From Intoshia linei (taxonomy: Eukaryota > Orthonectida > Rhopaluridae): 60,756 nucleotides of DNA. The notes under the pieces are model-generated. The model saw nothing but the letters and a program-made list of their open reading frames with translations. It made no database searches and was not told the DNA's origin. This document shows positions 37,779 to 51,021 of the stretch, piece by piece (within the stretch, counting starts at the first letter, position 1; each line of letters starts with the position of its first letter). A program made the translations under genes and the position numbers. The stretch is from the NCBI GenBank assembly GCA_001642005.1, contig LWCA01000076.1:1-60756 (forward strand), read 5' to 3'.

Positions 37779-38844
37779 CTTTGCTCATCTCAATAAGATA
37801 AATTTTATAAGAGCTTAAGATAATGGGAAGAGATTTTTTGCATTCGACAATTTTAAGTTCTATTTGATAAGCCAAATTTTCACTGATTAAATCATCTTTT
37901 CGTTCATCGACAACAGAAAACATTTTACTGGATATAGGTCCCAATTTCTAGACAAATTAAAAATAACAATTAAAAAAGAAACAAATAATGCAATTTCCAT
38001 TAAACAGTAATTAAAAAAATGTAATTGACAACAGGCAATCGTGTCAATTATTGATTTTATCGAATCAATTCAATATATCACATTTTGAAAGTGATACTCT
38101 TTTAGCATTCGATAGCATCAAGTAGTTAATCTTTCATTATTTTGTATTTGACACTAATGAAAAATATTGATAACTACCGTCAGTGATACTACCCGGTTCG
38201 GAAATGTCGTAATGTTAATTGCATAGGATAATTATGACAAAACTAAACCTTGATGAAAGCAAGCAAATCTTTGATAATTTGTATTCCATCTTTTCCTTCA
38301 TGGATGTAAAGAATAGTGTCATTGCAAGCTATAATAATGTTTCGGATGAGATAATCATCGTACGATAAAAGCAACGATTGAGTTCCCAACATAATTTCTA
38401 AACTTGAATTTAGGGGTTCCAATATTGTTTACTTCTACAAGATGAAAAACTAAGGTTTAATGCTTTTCGATCGACTTTGTTTTCTTGGAGAATTTTAGAA
38501 GCGGAACTTAGATCGTCAAACCCTAAATCAATTTGTTTTAGAGAAGACTCCATTTGAGTCTTAAATTCCTCGTCCGTAGAATCAGCCGTCGTTTCAGCGG
38601 CCTATGAATATTAATAATACAAATATTTAAAAGTTTACTTCCGCTAAACCATGAATAGCCGATTGAATCGTTCCCACAACCTCATCAGTGATACTTAACG
38701 TAGATAGCCCCTTTTCCACTTGGTCATATAAAATAACGAAACGGCTTATCTTGAAAAAAATTATTTTAAACTGAAAACCTCGCTTACCTGAGCCGCTATC
38801 GGTTCCAAAACATTTTGTAACTCTTTAACATGAATATCTGACAT
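37779..38844 (-). CDS. VCL: Vinculin head-domain exons (partial)
   Basis: Vinculin links talin/integrin or cadherin sites to actin. Exons right to left: 38844-38788, 38749-38639, 38601-38433, 38397-38249 and 37947-37779, all in phase, giving 218 residues. The start MSDIHVKELQNVLEPIAAQI matches the ...ILEPVAQQIS start of vinculin. Further blocks are MLGTQSLLLSYDDYLIRNII (like the SGTSDLLLTFDEAEVRKII region) and KLGPISSKMFSVVDERKDDL. This equals most of the first head domain (D1). Downstream exons for the rest of vinculin were not found in 35.0-37.8 kb: the gene may be truncated, have long introns with unrecognised exons, or be spliced to the WDR13-like exons. Alpha-catenin is a relative, but the N terminus favours vinculin. 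Confidence 0.75.
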
Positions 38845-39054
38845 TGTTGTTAAATTTATCAATATGAAAACAAATATTTATATACACTGTTTACTTACGA
38901 TTTATGGATAAAAGTAAAAAATGACAAATTTTACATTTATTTATTAAAATATAAATCGTTCAATCATAATACACAATAAATAAATGTAAACGGGCTTGAT
39001 AAATTCGTTTGATAACCTAAAAAAACATTTAAAAATAAACTACAATTGTATTAC
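38845..39054. other. Short spacer between vinculin start and BCL9-like stop
   Basis: Both genes are on the minus strand, so this 210-nt stretch must contain the BCL9-like 3' end and the vinculin promoter. 'aataaa' words occur on the minus strand, but no single signal can be chosen. Confidence 0.35.
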
Positions 39055-41001
39055 TTATTGATATAAATAATTGGGCTCATTTGAATAATTTGATTGAGGG
39101 TGTTGTAAAGACATTGACGTGTTTGGAAGATTTGGGTTTTGATTAACATTTGGTATGTACATATCACTGTTAAAATTGGAAAATCCAGAATGGTTAGGTA
39201 ATCGGTCAGGTCTTGGGTCCATCATTGACGGTGGATGTGGAAAGTTTGGATTAATATTCCTAACCATTGAATTTGGAGAAACACTGAGATTTGAGTGATT
39301 GGTAAAGTTCATCCCGTTTCTCATCATTGGTGACTGCGGTAAACCGAGGTTGTTTCCACTGTAATCATTTGGGTACATGTTCATGATATTATTTGGAGCA
39401 TACGGATTTGGTGACATGCCTTTCAAAGAATGTTCATTAATCATCATATCTGGTGGCATGTTTGGATGCATATGGTGGTTTTGTTCCATATAGTTATCAG
39501 GTGGCAGCAAATGGTCTGGAATCCTACGATTGACATAGTTTTCTACAAAATTATTACTATTTTTTTTAGATAAAATCAAACCTGGCGGAAGGTCATATAA
39601 ATCCGGACCGAAAGAAGTATTGTGGTTGTGAGGATGGTTAAAAAACGAATTTTCCATGTTGGACATGTAGTGGCTATTTGGCATCATCATGCGGTTTCTT
39701 GAGCGATTAAGTTCTTGTAGCAAATATGGGTCCTGAGGTCTTTCCATGTCGTGATTGAAATTTCTGCTTAGATCGACCATGTGAGGTGATTTAGAATATG
39801 GGTAATTATAAAGGTAATCCGCTTCCATCCCATGCGGTGGGTTAAAAGGGTAAAACTGGCGATTGTTTGGATTGTGACGATTCATATATGTGTTTTGTAA
39901 ATCAGACAAAGATTCAGAAGAACGCATTGGAGTGTTATGAGCAAAATTTGCCGTCATCTCGGCTTTCATTTTATTATTCAAATCTTCTGGATTAAAATTG
40001 TTTGCAGTGTCAGAAAATGGAATTTTTGGAACTGATTGTTCAGGTTTTGGAATGTTTTTGGTATCATTCATTTCACTGACTTGGATGTCATTAAAAATGC
40101 CACCTTTTGTAGCGTTCATACCCTTTGTGGTGTCTTCCATGTGTTTAACTAAACTGATTAATGTTGAGGACGTAATATTTTTAACATTGTCATCATTATT
40201 AGGCGTTTCTAGTTTGGAGGATTCACTTTTTGTCATTTTGGTAACAATAAATTCATCTTTCATTTTTTCCTGAGAAGATTCGCTCTTTCTAACATAACTA
40301 CTATTGACTTGGCGAATTATTGTAAGCTCTTGGTCTTTGTAATTATTGAGAAGACTAAGTCTAACCGGTGAAGGAGCAGGCATTAATGATTTTGAAGAAA
40401 TTTTTCGTTTTTTATTTTTATTTTCAACTTCAGGTTTCATATCCTGGTTACTCGGTGGGCACAAACTACCATTTTGAGAGTAATTGTTGTAAAAATTTGG
40501 TTGGTTTTTTTGACGGCCCCATCTATCACAGGAGTAGTTTTTCATTTGTTCACAAGGCAAAATTGGATTTAGTTTATGCATTGGAGGTCCGGGTTTGTTT
40601 AAATTAATAAAATTTTGATTCATTCTTTCATCGTACATGTACTGAGCACCGAAATGATCGCGAAAATTTCCAAAGTCCTCGGGGTTTTTCTTGAACATAA
40701 CGGCATTGAAATCTTTAGGCGGCAAGAAACCGAGACCGCTCATTTTATCCTGGTTTTCGGAAGCAGCTTCCACTGCCTCAACTGTAGCGCGAATTTGAGC
40801 AATTTTAGCCAGACTTTGATTTCTATGTTCAGATTGTGCGGCAGTGAGATTCTCGTCTTTAAAAGAAGCTAGTCGGTAGTCAAATAAATCCGATTTGAAG
40901 TCAGGTGGACCGGGTCTAAGAACAGCGGAAGATGCATTTTGATTTCCATTAATGGGATTTTTTATATCTTCGGTTTCTAATTCTCGAGACATTAACGACA
41001 T
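39055..41001 (-). CDS. BCL9: BCL9/legless-like beta-catenin co-factor, single exon
   Basis: BCL9 bridges beta-catenin and Pygopus on Wnt target genes. The 648-residue frame has one clear match, the beta-catenin-binding HD2 helix at about 51-74, NLTAAQSEHRNQSLAKIAQI. EHR, SL and the two hydrophobic positions (Ile67, Ile70) sit where human BCL9 has EHR, SL, Leu366 and Ile369. A basic KNKKRKISSK (about 194-203) could be a nuclear signal. From about residue 330 on it is Pro/Met/Asn-rich and disordered, as in BCL9. The Pygopus-binding HD1, which should precede HD2, is not visible in the 50 residues before it, so the start may lie in an upstream exon or HD1 was lost. Length is about half that of vertebrate BCL9. 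Identification rests mainly on HD2. Confidence 0.6.
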   Translation of the reverse strand: MSLMSRELETEDIKNPINGNQNASSAVLRPGPPDFKSDLFDYRLASFKDENLTAAQSEHRNQSLAKIAQIRATVEAVEAASENQDKMSGLGFLPPKDFNAVMFKKNPEDFGNFRDHFGAQYMYDERMNQNFINLNKPGPPMHKLNPILPCEQMKNYSCDRWGRQKNQPNFYNNYSQNGSLCPPSNQDMKPEVENKNKKRKISSKSLMPAPSPVRLSLLNNYKDQELTIIRQVNSSYVRKSESSQEKMKDEFIVTKMTKSESSKLETPNNDDNVKNITSSTLISLVKHMEDTTKGMNATKGGIFNDIQVSEMNDTKNIPKPEQSVPKIPFSDTANNFNPEDLNNKMKAEMTANFAHNTPMRSSESLSDLQNTYMNRHNPNNRQFYPFNPPHGMEADYLYNYPYSKSPHMVDLSRNFNHDMERPQDPYLLQELNRSRNRMMMPNSHYMSNMENSFFNHPHNHNTSFGPDLYDLPPGLILSKKNSNNFVENYVNRRIPDHLLPPDNYMEQNHHMHPNMPPDMMINEHSLKGMSPNPYAPNNIMNMYPNDYSGNNLGLPQSPMMRNGMNFTNHSNLSVSPNSMVRNINPNFPHPPSMMDPRPDRLPNHSGFSNFNSDMYIPNVNQNPNLPNTSMSLQHPQSNYSNEPNYLYQ

Positions 41002-44000
41002 TAATTTATACTCTTGCAGTGTGGTAATAATTGCAAATTATCTAAAATAGCTATTAAATTAAATTTAAATTAGGAAACGTATAATTTAACCTACCTGAAA
41101 TTGAAAATTTTGGAACACAATAATATACAAATAACAAGTTAAAGCGAACTGAAATTTAAAGAATGTAAATACAAAATTTGTAAGGTTAACACTAAAAAAT
41201 CGCAAAATGTGAGGTAAAATAATATTCCAAAGTGTTTACTATTGGATCTGAATTAAATAAGACTTCAATGTAAAAATCAACACGAAAGTTGTCAATCTGC
41301 ACGCCTGGCAGTAAAAATGTCCATGGATATCATGTTGGTCTCGTATAAACAAATACATACTAATTAAACATTGAAACTAATATTCGCATGTACACAAATT
41401 AATTCCCCACATCAAAATTTCAAATTTTTAATAAATTACTGAAAAATAAAATAAATAGTTGTATTTTTAACAATTATAATTGAATTACATTATGTAAAAA
41501 TGGTCATAATCCCTATAAATCATTGGATTAATTAAATATAAAATCTATAAATAAATCAAATGTTCAGTATAAATAAAAAAAGAAATTGTTTCATTAAAAA
41601 TCTTTTAGACGCGTCATACATCAAATCTCGGCACAAAAAAATTCAAAAATATCATATAAAAATTACACGCTAAGACTTGGATCTATTAATAATGTAAAAA
41701 TATTCTAGTTTGTACATGTAAAATTAATGACTAAAATGAACATTATCTATACTTTTCATTTATATGCTATCGATTTTTCAAACCCACATCGTGTTGGATA
41801 CGTTCTACAATCAAAGCACTTTACAGACGAAATTAAAACTTAAGCCTCCACCTTGAATTCAATAAAATCCTAGCTACCCACACAGATAAAAACTAAAACA
41901 TCTTCAATTGGGGCATTCACTAAATTCACTTTTTCTTTGTAACGGCAAATTCTTCAAGTCATTGGGGATTACATGGTGTTGAATGCAATACAAATTAATT
42001 AACATATTTTATTCATAAATAAATGCATTAATTAGTATTGTAAAAGATACTAATTATAGTACAAAGATGTCAACTGCATGCGTTTAGTGTTTTATCCTCA
42101 GAATAAATGTTTTAGTATCACATTATCAATAAACGTTATAATTTACTTCGATATAAGAGGGGAAATTACCAATTCAAATTAATTTGGCTAATTGAGTTTA
42201 TACTCTAATTAAAATTCGATAAAATTTCGTTTTAAAATATGAACTACATTACAAATTATTCAATATAATATGAAGTTGTCCAACAATTTGAAAATGTTCC
42301 TCAAATGTACAGCAAATCAAATATCAGTACAATACACAAAATTTAAGGTGACCTTGATCAATTTATATCAAATTTCTTAATTTTTTAATAGAAAAACATT
42401 GAATATCAATTTTTAACTAATAAACTCAGCATCTGAAAAGATAACATAATTATCCAAATAAAAATAATATATTTAATTATAATAAAAAAATTATAACAGT
42501 TAATAATTTAATTTAAAAATTCCAATGTTATAAAAAAATAGATATTTCTAAATGGAGTCACGTAGTAGCTATCATCAAGCAGCGATCCGCAGGTTTTTTG
42601 AAACAATTGTAGAATGCAACAATTTTTAATTTAAAAATAATTTTTTTTATTTACTACTTTACTATTATCCAAGTCAAGACTTTAAAAAACAATCTTCAGA
42701 AAAATTAATTAGTCTATATCAGGGTTGGCACTATTCAGAAATTCAGTGCAGTATCTCGTTGGCTCATAAAAATGATCAATGTGTTTGATCCAAAAGGCCG
42801 TATTGTAAACACCTTGGTCTATATAAATCCGAAAGTGAAAGTACAGTGTATTTAAAAATTTTGAGGTTATTGGAGGTCATAAAAAATATTATTTTCAAGT
42901 GGTTTACATTACATTGACATGGAAAATAGTTTTCGGCAAAGTATGGCAATGCTTTTAAAGATAAAGTGTGTGAGAAACCATACCTTTAATTTAATACTAT
43001 ATATCTTTGACAATTATAAGAATTACCAAACATTCAATATGAACAGTGTTCATTTAACATAATATTAATATTTTGTTAACTTGGTTTTTAAATCACAATT
43101 TAATTTAAACATCTACATATAGAATTTCGAGCTGATTTCAATTATAGTTTACAATTTATTCATTTATTACTTCTTAATGTTAATGAATTTATATTTTTTA
43201 AAAAACTGTCGTCTTAATTCTAGAAAGTATCTACATTTCATAAAAATTTATAAATTAATGAATAACCGAAAGTATCAATTTGTAATAAGATGATATCTAA
43301 TAATAGATAAATTAAAAAAAATACTAACAACCCAAGTTAAAAATCAATAATTATGTAAAGTATAAATTTATGAAACTTAAACAACAAATAATTAACAATT
43401 AATAATTAATTTTATAAATCAATTAAATCAAAAAAACACGTTCATCAATATTCACTTTATAGTTTACTATAAATTAAAAAAAATTATCAAAGAAACAACA
43501 CATATTAAAATTCAATTCCTGAGGCAATTAATATAATGTGAAACAAAAACGATATAATGTAATTAGTAATTATCAAACAGTCATTAATTATCCATTTTTT
43601 CAAAATTATATTCAATATATTTTATTTAAGTCGAAATCAAAAAAACATAAATTGATGGTTAATTTAAAAAAAATAACAATTTATTAAACTTTTAAAAACA
43701 AAGAGGATTAAATTAATTATATTTTTGATTCTTCAATTCATTACACTGCACAACTTAAAAAAGTTTTGGGTTATGAAATATATTTTAATAATAACATATC
43801 TCCCACCACCAAAAAAAATAAAAAATAATCGAGTGGTTCATGAGATAATTACACTAATTCAATGATAGGTATTTCTTACATATAAAGCTGATACGTGAAA
43901 TTTTCAAATTTTATTTAACGTTACATTAATAATTAATGATTATTATATTAATTAATCACTACTGTTTAAAATCCAAGAAATTTTGTTTAATTTGTGATAT

Positions 44001-45259
44001 GATCTTATACAAAAAAGAATATATTACTCATATTATCATATAATGTACTTCATTGAAGATGAAATATGAAGAAAAGTATTCTTCTGAATATTTATTAAAA
44101 CTTGAATAAAATGAAATTTACTCATCAAAAAGATGTATAATTTTGTTACATTAAACACCTTTATTCGTTAATAAATCTGTTAAAATTTGAATCTAAAACG
44201 TTTTAAATATTTTATTTTAGAAAAACTCTTAACTTTTTTTAAAATATGAAAGTTAAATCCTTATTTAAACATTGCTATACTATTTAATGATTTAAATCAG
44301 CCATTCTCAACGGGGTCCACAGCACTTTTTTGAGGTCCATGAAAATTATATACATTTATTACATATTATAGACATTAATATATAATATATTTTCAGTAAC
44401 ATAAAGTCGTTTTTAAAACATAACCACTCAGAAATACTAATATAAAACGTGGAAATCATGTAAAAGTAAATTCTTTGGTATTGAATTAAATTACTTACAA
44501 GTGTAAAAACTTATTGGGATACCTCCATTGTTCTATTTTAGGAGCAGCGTTTTTATTTAATTATTTTATTAAAATTTATGACCGAGCCCAGTGTCTAGTC
44601 ATAAAAAAAGCTTTAAAATTGTAAAAATTTCAATTAAAATTTTAAATTGAAAATGGGACAAAAAATTATGGTCAGAGGTTCTTATTCCTTTGAATTTTGC
44701 GCCAAATTATGAATATGTAAAAATTTTTTTCCAATACCACATAAACGAAAATTTCACTAGGGATATTATAATTCCACCAATAATATTAAAGATATTGGTA
44801 ACGCATATATAATTAGATCAAACTAAACAATCACATCAAAAAATTTATAAATAATTATATAATATATAAATAAAAAATTTTTAAAAAAATATGAGTAATT
44901 TCAACCTAACAGTAGCAGCAGTAAAAAAAATAAACATGTTTCTCAAATAATATAAACAAGTTCTATTAATGTTAATAATTATTTCGAAGTAAATTATGAA
45001 ATCTCATTAAAAATAGATTAAATGGAATAAGACCAAATTAAAAAAACAATATTTATCTCCGAAAAAGATTCGAATATGTACCCTGAATCTGACTTACACG
45101 ATAAAAAGATTAAAATAAGTATATGTGGGATATGGAGGGTGTAATTTATCATGAATTTATTAAAACAATAAAACGATCAATACCAACAAATTTTTCAATT
45201 AAAAAAAAAAAATTTTAATATTAACCAAAAAAGACAAACAAACTGTTTTAAAAAATGTA
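41002..45259. other. Gene-poor AT-rich region
   Basis: About 4 kb without a credible exon. It may hold 5' non-coding exons of the BCL9-like gene. A hAT-type end 'cattctcaacggggtcc' occurs at 44303. Confidence 0.45.
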
Positions 45260-45840
45260 TATAAAAAGTAGCATGGACGAACCAATGGAAAAATATAAGC
45301 TTCACTGATGAAAGTTGATTTGAATTATTTACAAAATGAAGAGTATACGTTCGAAAACGTAAAAAAAAAAATTCTTATCAACGTATATAAGTGAAAGTAT
45401 TACAAATACCCAGTAAAATATGATTTGGATAGTATTAGGACAAATGGAAAAAGAATATTAATAAAGTGTATAGGAATAAATGTTCAAGAATACCAGAGAA
45501 TCCTTAGAAAATCAAACAAATAACATTTTTGGAGAGATTGAATAAACATCATGATTGTGAACCCTGTCAAACAGCAAAGACAACCCGTCCATTTATAAGG
45601 GGTAATCGTATAAAAAAATTAAAAGATTAACCGGTACAAAGTCCAGATTTGAACATTGTTGAAGAAATGTGAAAAATTTGAAACATACGGTTTATCAGTT
45701 ACATCCAGTCAACTTAGAAGAACTATGCTTAGATACACGACGAATGGGACCGCGTACCTCTCAAATCTATTTAAGGGTTGTATGCCTTATTGCCAGAAGA
45801 ATTGTATCAGTGATTAAAAATAAATAATAGAATACTAAAT
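45260..45840 (+). pseudogene. Dead Tc1-type transposase
   Basis: Piecing frames in order gives Tc1 landmarks: ISFTDES near 45290 (first Asp region), QSPDLNIVEEMW near 45650 (third acidic site), and a tail with NLEELCL and ARRIVSVIKNK. Many frameshifts and stops. It encodes no working protein. Confidence 0.7.
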
Positions 45841-46219
45841 ATTAGTAATTTTATATATATTTATCTAATATTTTTATTTTATTAACATAATTAAAAGGCG
45901 CACTATCAAAAGATCGTAAATCAAATCATTGTAAAAATATACTAATATTAGAATTTATAATTGAATTAAATAAAAAAATATTCTATGGTGTTCACACCAG
46001 AGAATTCTAATTTTTTTGTAATATGCTTTTAAGGTATAATATGGTATCTTAATATTTCAGTTTTAACTTTGGTCTGTAGATCTACGATCAAATATTATCA
46101 TATATTAAAATTAATATTAACTACAATTATAAAATACGATCTTTTGATTTACAATCAAAAAACTACAATCATGTGATTTTACAATGATTTGAACGGACAC
46201 GTAATTAATTGTATTATTT

Positions 46220-46430
46220 TATAGGTGCCTAAGACTTATGTCGCTCGGAATTTTGCAATTTTAATTAAAAATACTTAAATTTCAATAATTATTAAATTTT
46301 TTTAGGGTTGTTAAATATTTGTTCTTGATCATACACTAGATATGATATAAGAAAATGCCTTAAATCATGAATGTTTAAGATTAATTACAATTGGGGTGTC
46401 TAAGATTTATGTCGGGCACTGTATTACTTA
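46220..46430. repeat. Two Tc1-type terminal repeats
   Basis: 'ggtgcctaagacttatgtcg' (46225-46244) and 'ggggtgtctaagatttatgtc' region (46391 on, ending gggcactgta at 46425) are same-direction copies of a right-hand Tc1 terminal repeat (inverse TACAGTGCCCGACATAA). The first probably closes the element containing the dead transposase at 45260; the second belongs to another copy. Confidence 0.6.
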
Positions 46431-48225
46431 AAATTGAACACTGAAACTTTTTTTGTAAAGGTAAAATAAAGATGTCAATTTTTACGCTAATGGAATCAAT
46501 AAATAACCGGAACGTTTGACAAGAATTATGGAATATAGTGGATACTATTTTGTTCATTAACATTATTTTTAATGTACATAATGAAAACTTTTAAATGTGT
46601 TAATGATCGATATGAAGCAGTTTAAACAAGACTAATATTAAATGACACGATATATAGACCAGACCAAGAAACAAAAAATATTTAACTTCCATAGAATCCA
46701 TGGGTTAATTGATTATAAAAAAGTTTAAACTTTTAAATAAAAATCAACGTTGTCGAAATTAAATTTTGAAAAATGTTGGAATTGTTTTGAGTAACATTTT
46801 CACTATGTACATTTTACAAATTAAAATTTTGTATAAACTTAACACGCAAAATATATATTAAAATATCTGACAATTTAATAATATTTGTCATAAGATAACA
46901 TTCAGTAGACTATATTTTCCAAAACAAATATAAATTTAAAAAATTATTTCGAATCAGTTTGCTAAAAATTTTCGAATCATTTAAAATATCGTATTCACGC
47001 TTGATCAAGAGTACAAGTCAATTTTATACTATGAGTGTAGAAAAACTAAAAATAGACTAATGAACAAAAGAAAAGTCAAAATTATTAATTAACTAAAATA
47101 ACGTATTGACATAAACGTAAAGGTAGATTTTAGTAAGCAATCGCAAAACTTGGAAATATGCAAAATAGAGACTCGTAATAATAAAACAGAATAGAAATAA
47201 ATATGCAATGTATATTCTAATCTTAACAATAATGAATTACATTAAATTTATGCAACAAGTTATATTATATTCAAGATGATAATTGTTTTAATATATGCAA
47301 TCGAAAATGAAATGTAATGATTAAAACATTTAGCAAAAATGTCAAAATAATTTAAAATTCAATCATAAATAATTTAAAATAAATGTTAATCAGGAATTAA
47401 TCAAAATAAACTGACTCACGTGGCTAAATTGAAATAAAAACATAAATAAAATTACCTAAATCTTGTTTTATGTTGTAATTTCATTTCAAAAATCTAAATC
47501 AACATTAATATAAAATATTGGATATTCTATTAGAGTGATAATTAAATGTTTAAATTCCCGGTAAAATTGTTGCCAAGTGAAATTATTTAATTTAAAATAA
47601 ATAAAAAATAATTGGATACATTTATCAACATCTAATGACTTGTGTTTATCCACTAAACCAATTATAAGACAATAGTCGGAAATAATTTAATATGTAAATG
47701 AGATTAACTTACTGTTATAATTTGACGCAAACACTTGTCTTTCTGTCATACATTTGTGTGTAAATTAAATAATTAATTTATTTCATATCTAGAAATAATA
47801 ATTCACGCAATAATTGTCATAAAAAAACAATTAGTAAATGATTTGAGAAAGTTTAATTGTAAAATTTCTGTCAGGATGAATAAATCGTTCCTAGTCTGTA
47901 TGCTATATTGTAATGTTAGCAACTGGACAAAATCAATACATTTCACTACAGTCGAAAGTAAGCAACAATGCATGAGTTACAGACATTATGCCTGATTCAA
48001 CACAATTCAACAAACACGCGACAATCTTATCTTGTTGTCCTGGTTTTGTTTATTTAAATTTAACTTGTTACATTTTAACCAACAGAGATATAAGCTGAAT
48101 GTTTAGTTCACTAAGACGCGTTTCATTAGCATTTGAATCAAATGTACGGTTTTATTATTGTTAATTCCAATTAACAAGTGCAACTATAAAACGCCCTACT
48201 ACGATTAAAATGGATTAATACGTTA
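46431..48225. other. Gene-poor AT-rich region
   Basis: No exon, RNA gene or named repeat recognised. A 60-codon frame at 46381-46563 (-) overlaps the Tc1 terminal repeat and is rejected. Confidence 0.45.
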
Positions 48226-50000
48226 TCCTTCCTTGTTTATGTAATATTTGTTTGTGTGTGTGTTCCACTTTATTTCAATAACTAAGTCTTAGAATTTTAT
48301 AAAGTTCAAATTTCAAGCTCCCAAACTCACATCTTACGGAACAAAAACCCCAATTGTCCTTTTTTTTGAAAATCAAACGAGTTAGAGAATTTAAAAAAAT
48401 TATATCTTCAGGGCGTAAACCCCAAATTACCCTTTTTTTTTATGAAAAAAGTCCTAGAATTAAAAAAAATTTACAGTTAGTACAGTTGTATTCTGTTAAC
48501 ACACACAACAAATTTCAATCTGAATAAGTGACGACTTTACGGTCAAAAAAGCATTTTAGTATTCATATTTAGTCTTCTATACATCTATCAAATTTCCATT
48601 ATTTATCATAACCTCGTACATTTTTGAATTAAATCATTTATGTAGCCTTATAATCATGTCTTTTTCCTTTAAAATTATTTCCTGAACAATATGAGCTATT
48701 TTCTGCCATACATACATTTTCGCATAAAATTGTGAACCATTATATAGCTGATTTTTCATAATTGACCATATATTTTATATTGAGGATATATCAGGACAAT
48801 AAGGAGGCCAACCTAATAATTTATTGATTGAGCAGCAAACCTTTCTCTTGTTTTTTTGATCACATGAGGTCTAGCATTATCTTGTTGAAAGACAAAGCCA
48901 GAAATTATGTTACTTAGTTGAGTAAATACATCTTCAAATAAAACTTTTTTATAAGAATCACTATTAACAGTATGGTCCAATTTCCTAATCATAACTTTCC
49001 CGCAAGATTTTAAACAACCCCAAATCATTATGGATCCACCTTAAATGCTCTTTTTCGGAGTTTTAATGGTTTCCACGACATGAGATTATCACTTCCATCT
49101 AAACAAAAACTACATTCATCCGAAAATACGATTTTATCGATATCAACCCTATTAAAAAAGAGGTTGCGTACAAAATTTAGGCGGCCATTCTTTAGTGCAT
49201 CAGTCAATGTCAGTTTTTGCAATGAACGTCGATACTTCAAACCGCTATCATTAAGGGGCCAACAACTGATGTGGATGTAACAACCCTTCCAGATTTTCGC
49301 ACCCCATCAGCAAACTTTTTAATTGCTTTTTGAACTCATTTTTTTTTTAAAGTTGTAATTCGCTTCGATTTGATTGATCTTTATTCATTTGAAATGTTAT
49401 AAATTGTTCTAAGGGAAACATTGCAGGTTTTTACGATATTTACTTTTTCGATACCATCCTTCAAATCTTTTTTTATTAATTTTGTAATAATATTTGACAG
49501 TATCATTTGCGATAATGAAAACAGTTTAAAAACAATTATTTGTCAGGAAATCCAATTTTATTATGTTTTCGATAGTTTTGCAAAATTGATGAGACGTTAT
49601 AAGTAACATAATAATTAAAAAATTTAATTTCTACGATTTTTTTTCAGGTTTTTTTAACAATGAAAGATCTTGCCAAACCGTTTAATATATAAAAAATTGA
49701 AATTATTTTTAATATACACACATTCTGTCTAATAAATTAAAAAAATGGAATAACAATTGTTTTTAAATTTTTTACGCAAATGTTAACAAAATAAAATTAA
49801 GATGGAATAATTCACTTTAAAGTAAAAAGTAATATGATTTGATGGTTTTAACTGAAACAAGTTTGGGAGCCACTCATTTAAAAAATTGATAATAGTGAAT
49901 AGTAGAATTTTCAACGTGAATTTATTTTTTTGGTATAATAAAAATGTGCCCTCGGCAGAGCTAGGTGCTGTTTCTACATAGTACATAACAGTCAACCTAG
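48226..50000 (+). mobile_element. Complete Helitron carrying a nested Tc1 element
   Basis: 5' end TCCTTCCTTG after A (48225). 3' hairpin and CTAG (49997-50000) before T. Family blocks flank a foreign insert of roughly 48570-49640 that encodes a Tc1 transposase on the other strand. Without the insert it would be about 0.7 kb. Confidence 0.82.
48570..49620 (-). pseudogene. Tc1/mariner transposase, frameshifted
   Basis: Read right to left: an HTH-like piece with IVKTCNVSL.TIYNI (about 49440), a frame 49240-49028 with IVFSDECSFCLDG (first catalytic Asp), and a frame 49028-48813 with MIWGC and VFQQDNARPH (second Asp). Downstream, PPYCPDI..I.NIW at about 48800 is the third site, with stops in it. 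At least one frameshift at about 49028 and several stops make it inactive. It is better preserved than the copy at 45260 and differs from it in sequence. Confidence 0.8.
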
Positions 50001-51021
50001 TTATAATATAATATTTAATTATATTGTTTATAACTATAATTATAATTAACAATATAAAACAGTGATATTAAATATACACTTAAATATCGATTAATTAATA
50101 AATTAACCATCAGAAAATTGTACAATATAATGTTATAATGTTGAGATTTTGACAATTTTTTTAACTCTTTTTAGAGATTACATGTTATTAATAAATTAAA
50201 ATTTCAGTTTATGTATTTTTTGAAATAAAATAGAAAAATTGCCCACAAAGGGAGCGATTCATCCACAGTTGATAACCCTGATTTAACCCTATAAACCTCT
50301 CTAAGACCTTGAGTTAACATTTTAAGTTAAAACACAAATTAGTTATGATATTCAAGAATTTTTTTAATGCTAAATTTAGTTAATTCATGGCCCATTTTAC
50401 AAAAATTTAGTTGAGGACACCGAAGAGCGATCTCGGATACAGTAGGTTTGTCACTGGTAATTCGCCATTTTTATGTTTGAAATTAAAAAAATTTTTAATT
50501 ACGCCGTAGAAGCTACCTTTTCAAAATTAATGTAAAATTTACGATTATATAATAAAAACATGTACGTCTTACTTTATTGACGTGTTCAGGATTAAATTGA
50601 TTTTTAAAAAACATTATGTGGTCCAGATACTTTTATTGTTGACAAGTGATACTTGATGGAAAAAGTTTGCTAATCACTGGTTTAAATTTAAACTATTGAA
50701 TCCTTTCAAATTAATATTATTGACATTATCTTTTTAATGTAAATACTTTTTGGGTATCTTTTTTCAAGACACCACAAATTGTGCATGAGGTCTGAATAAT
50801 GTATTTTTTTATTTTTGCTGTTACATCGGCCACGTTGACGAATGAATATTTACAATAATAATTATACATAAATATGTAGATATTATACATATTATATACA
50901 TTATTAACCCAAGTAAATATTTTAACCACATGAAACTAATAAAAGTCCCGCCATTCTACGGCAACAGGTATAGAAACAGTGATAACGATTTACTTATTTT
51001 ATCTCAGGAATGAGCAACATA
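50001..51021. other. No gene seen; possible hAT-type ends
   Basis: 'gttgataaccctgattt' (50270) and 'gctaatcactggttt' (50675) resemble facing hAT ends, but the match is loose. No exon was found. Confidence 0.35.

Noticed and set aside
39998-40872. Three plus-strand frames of 79-91 codons
   Set aside because: They are antisense shadows of the BCL9-like gene and have no domain or splice context.
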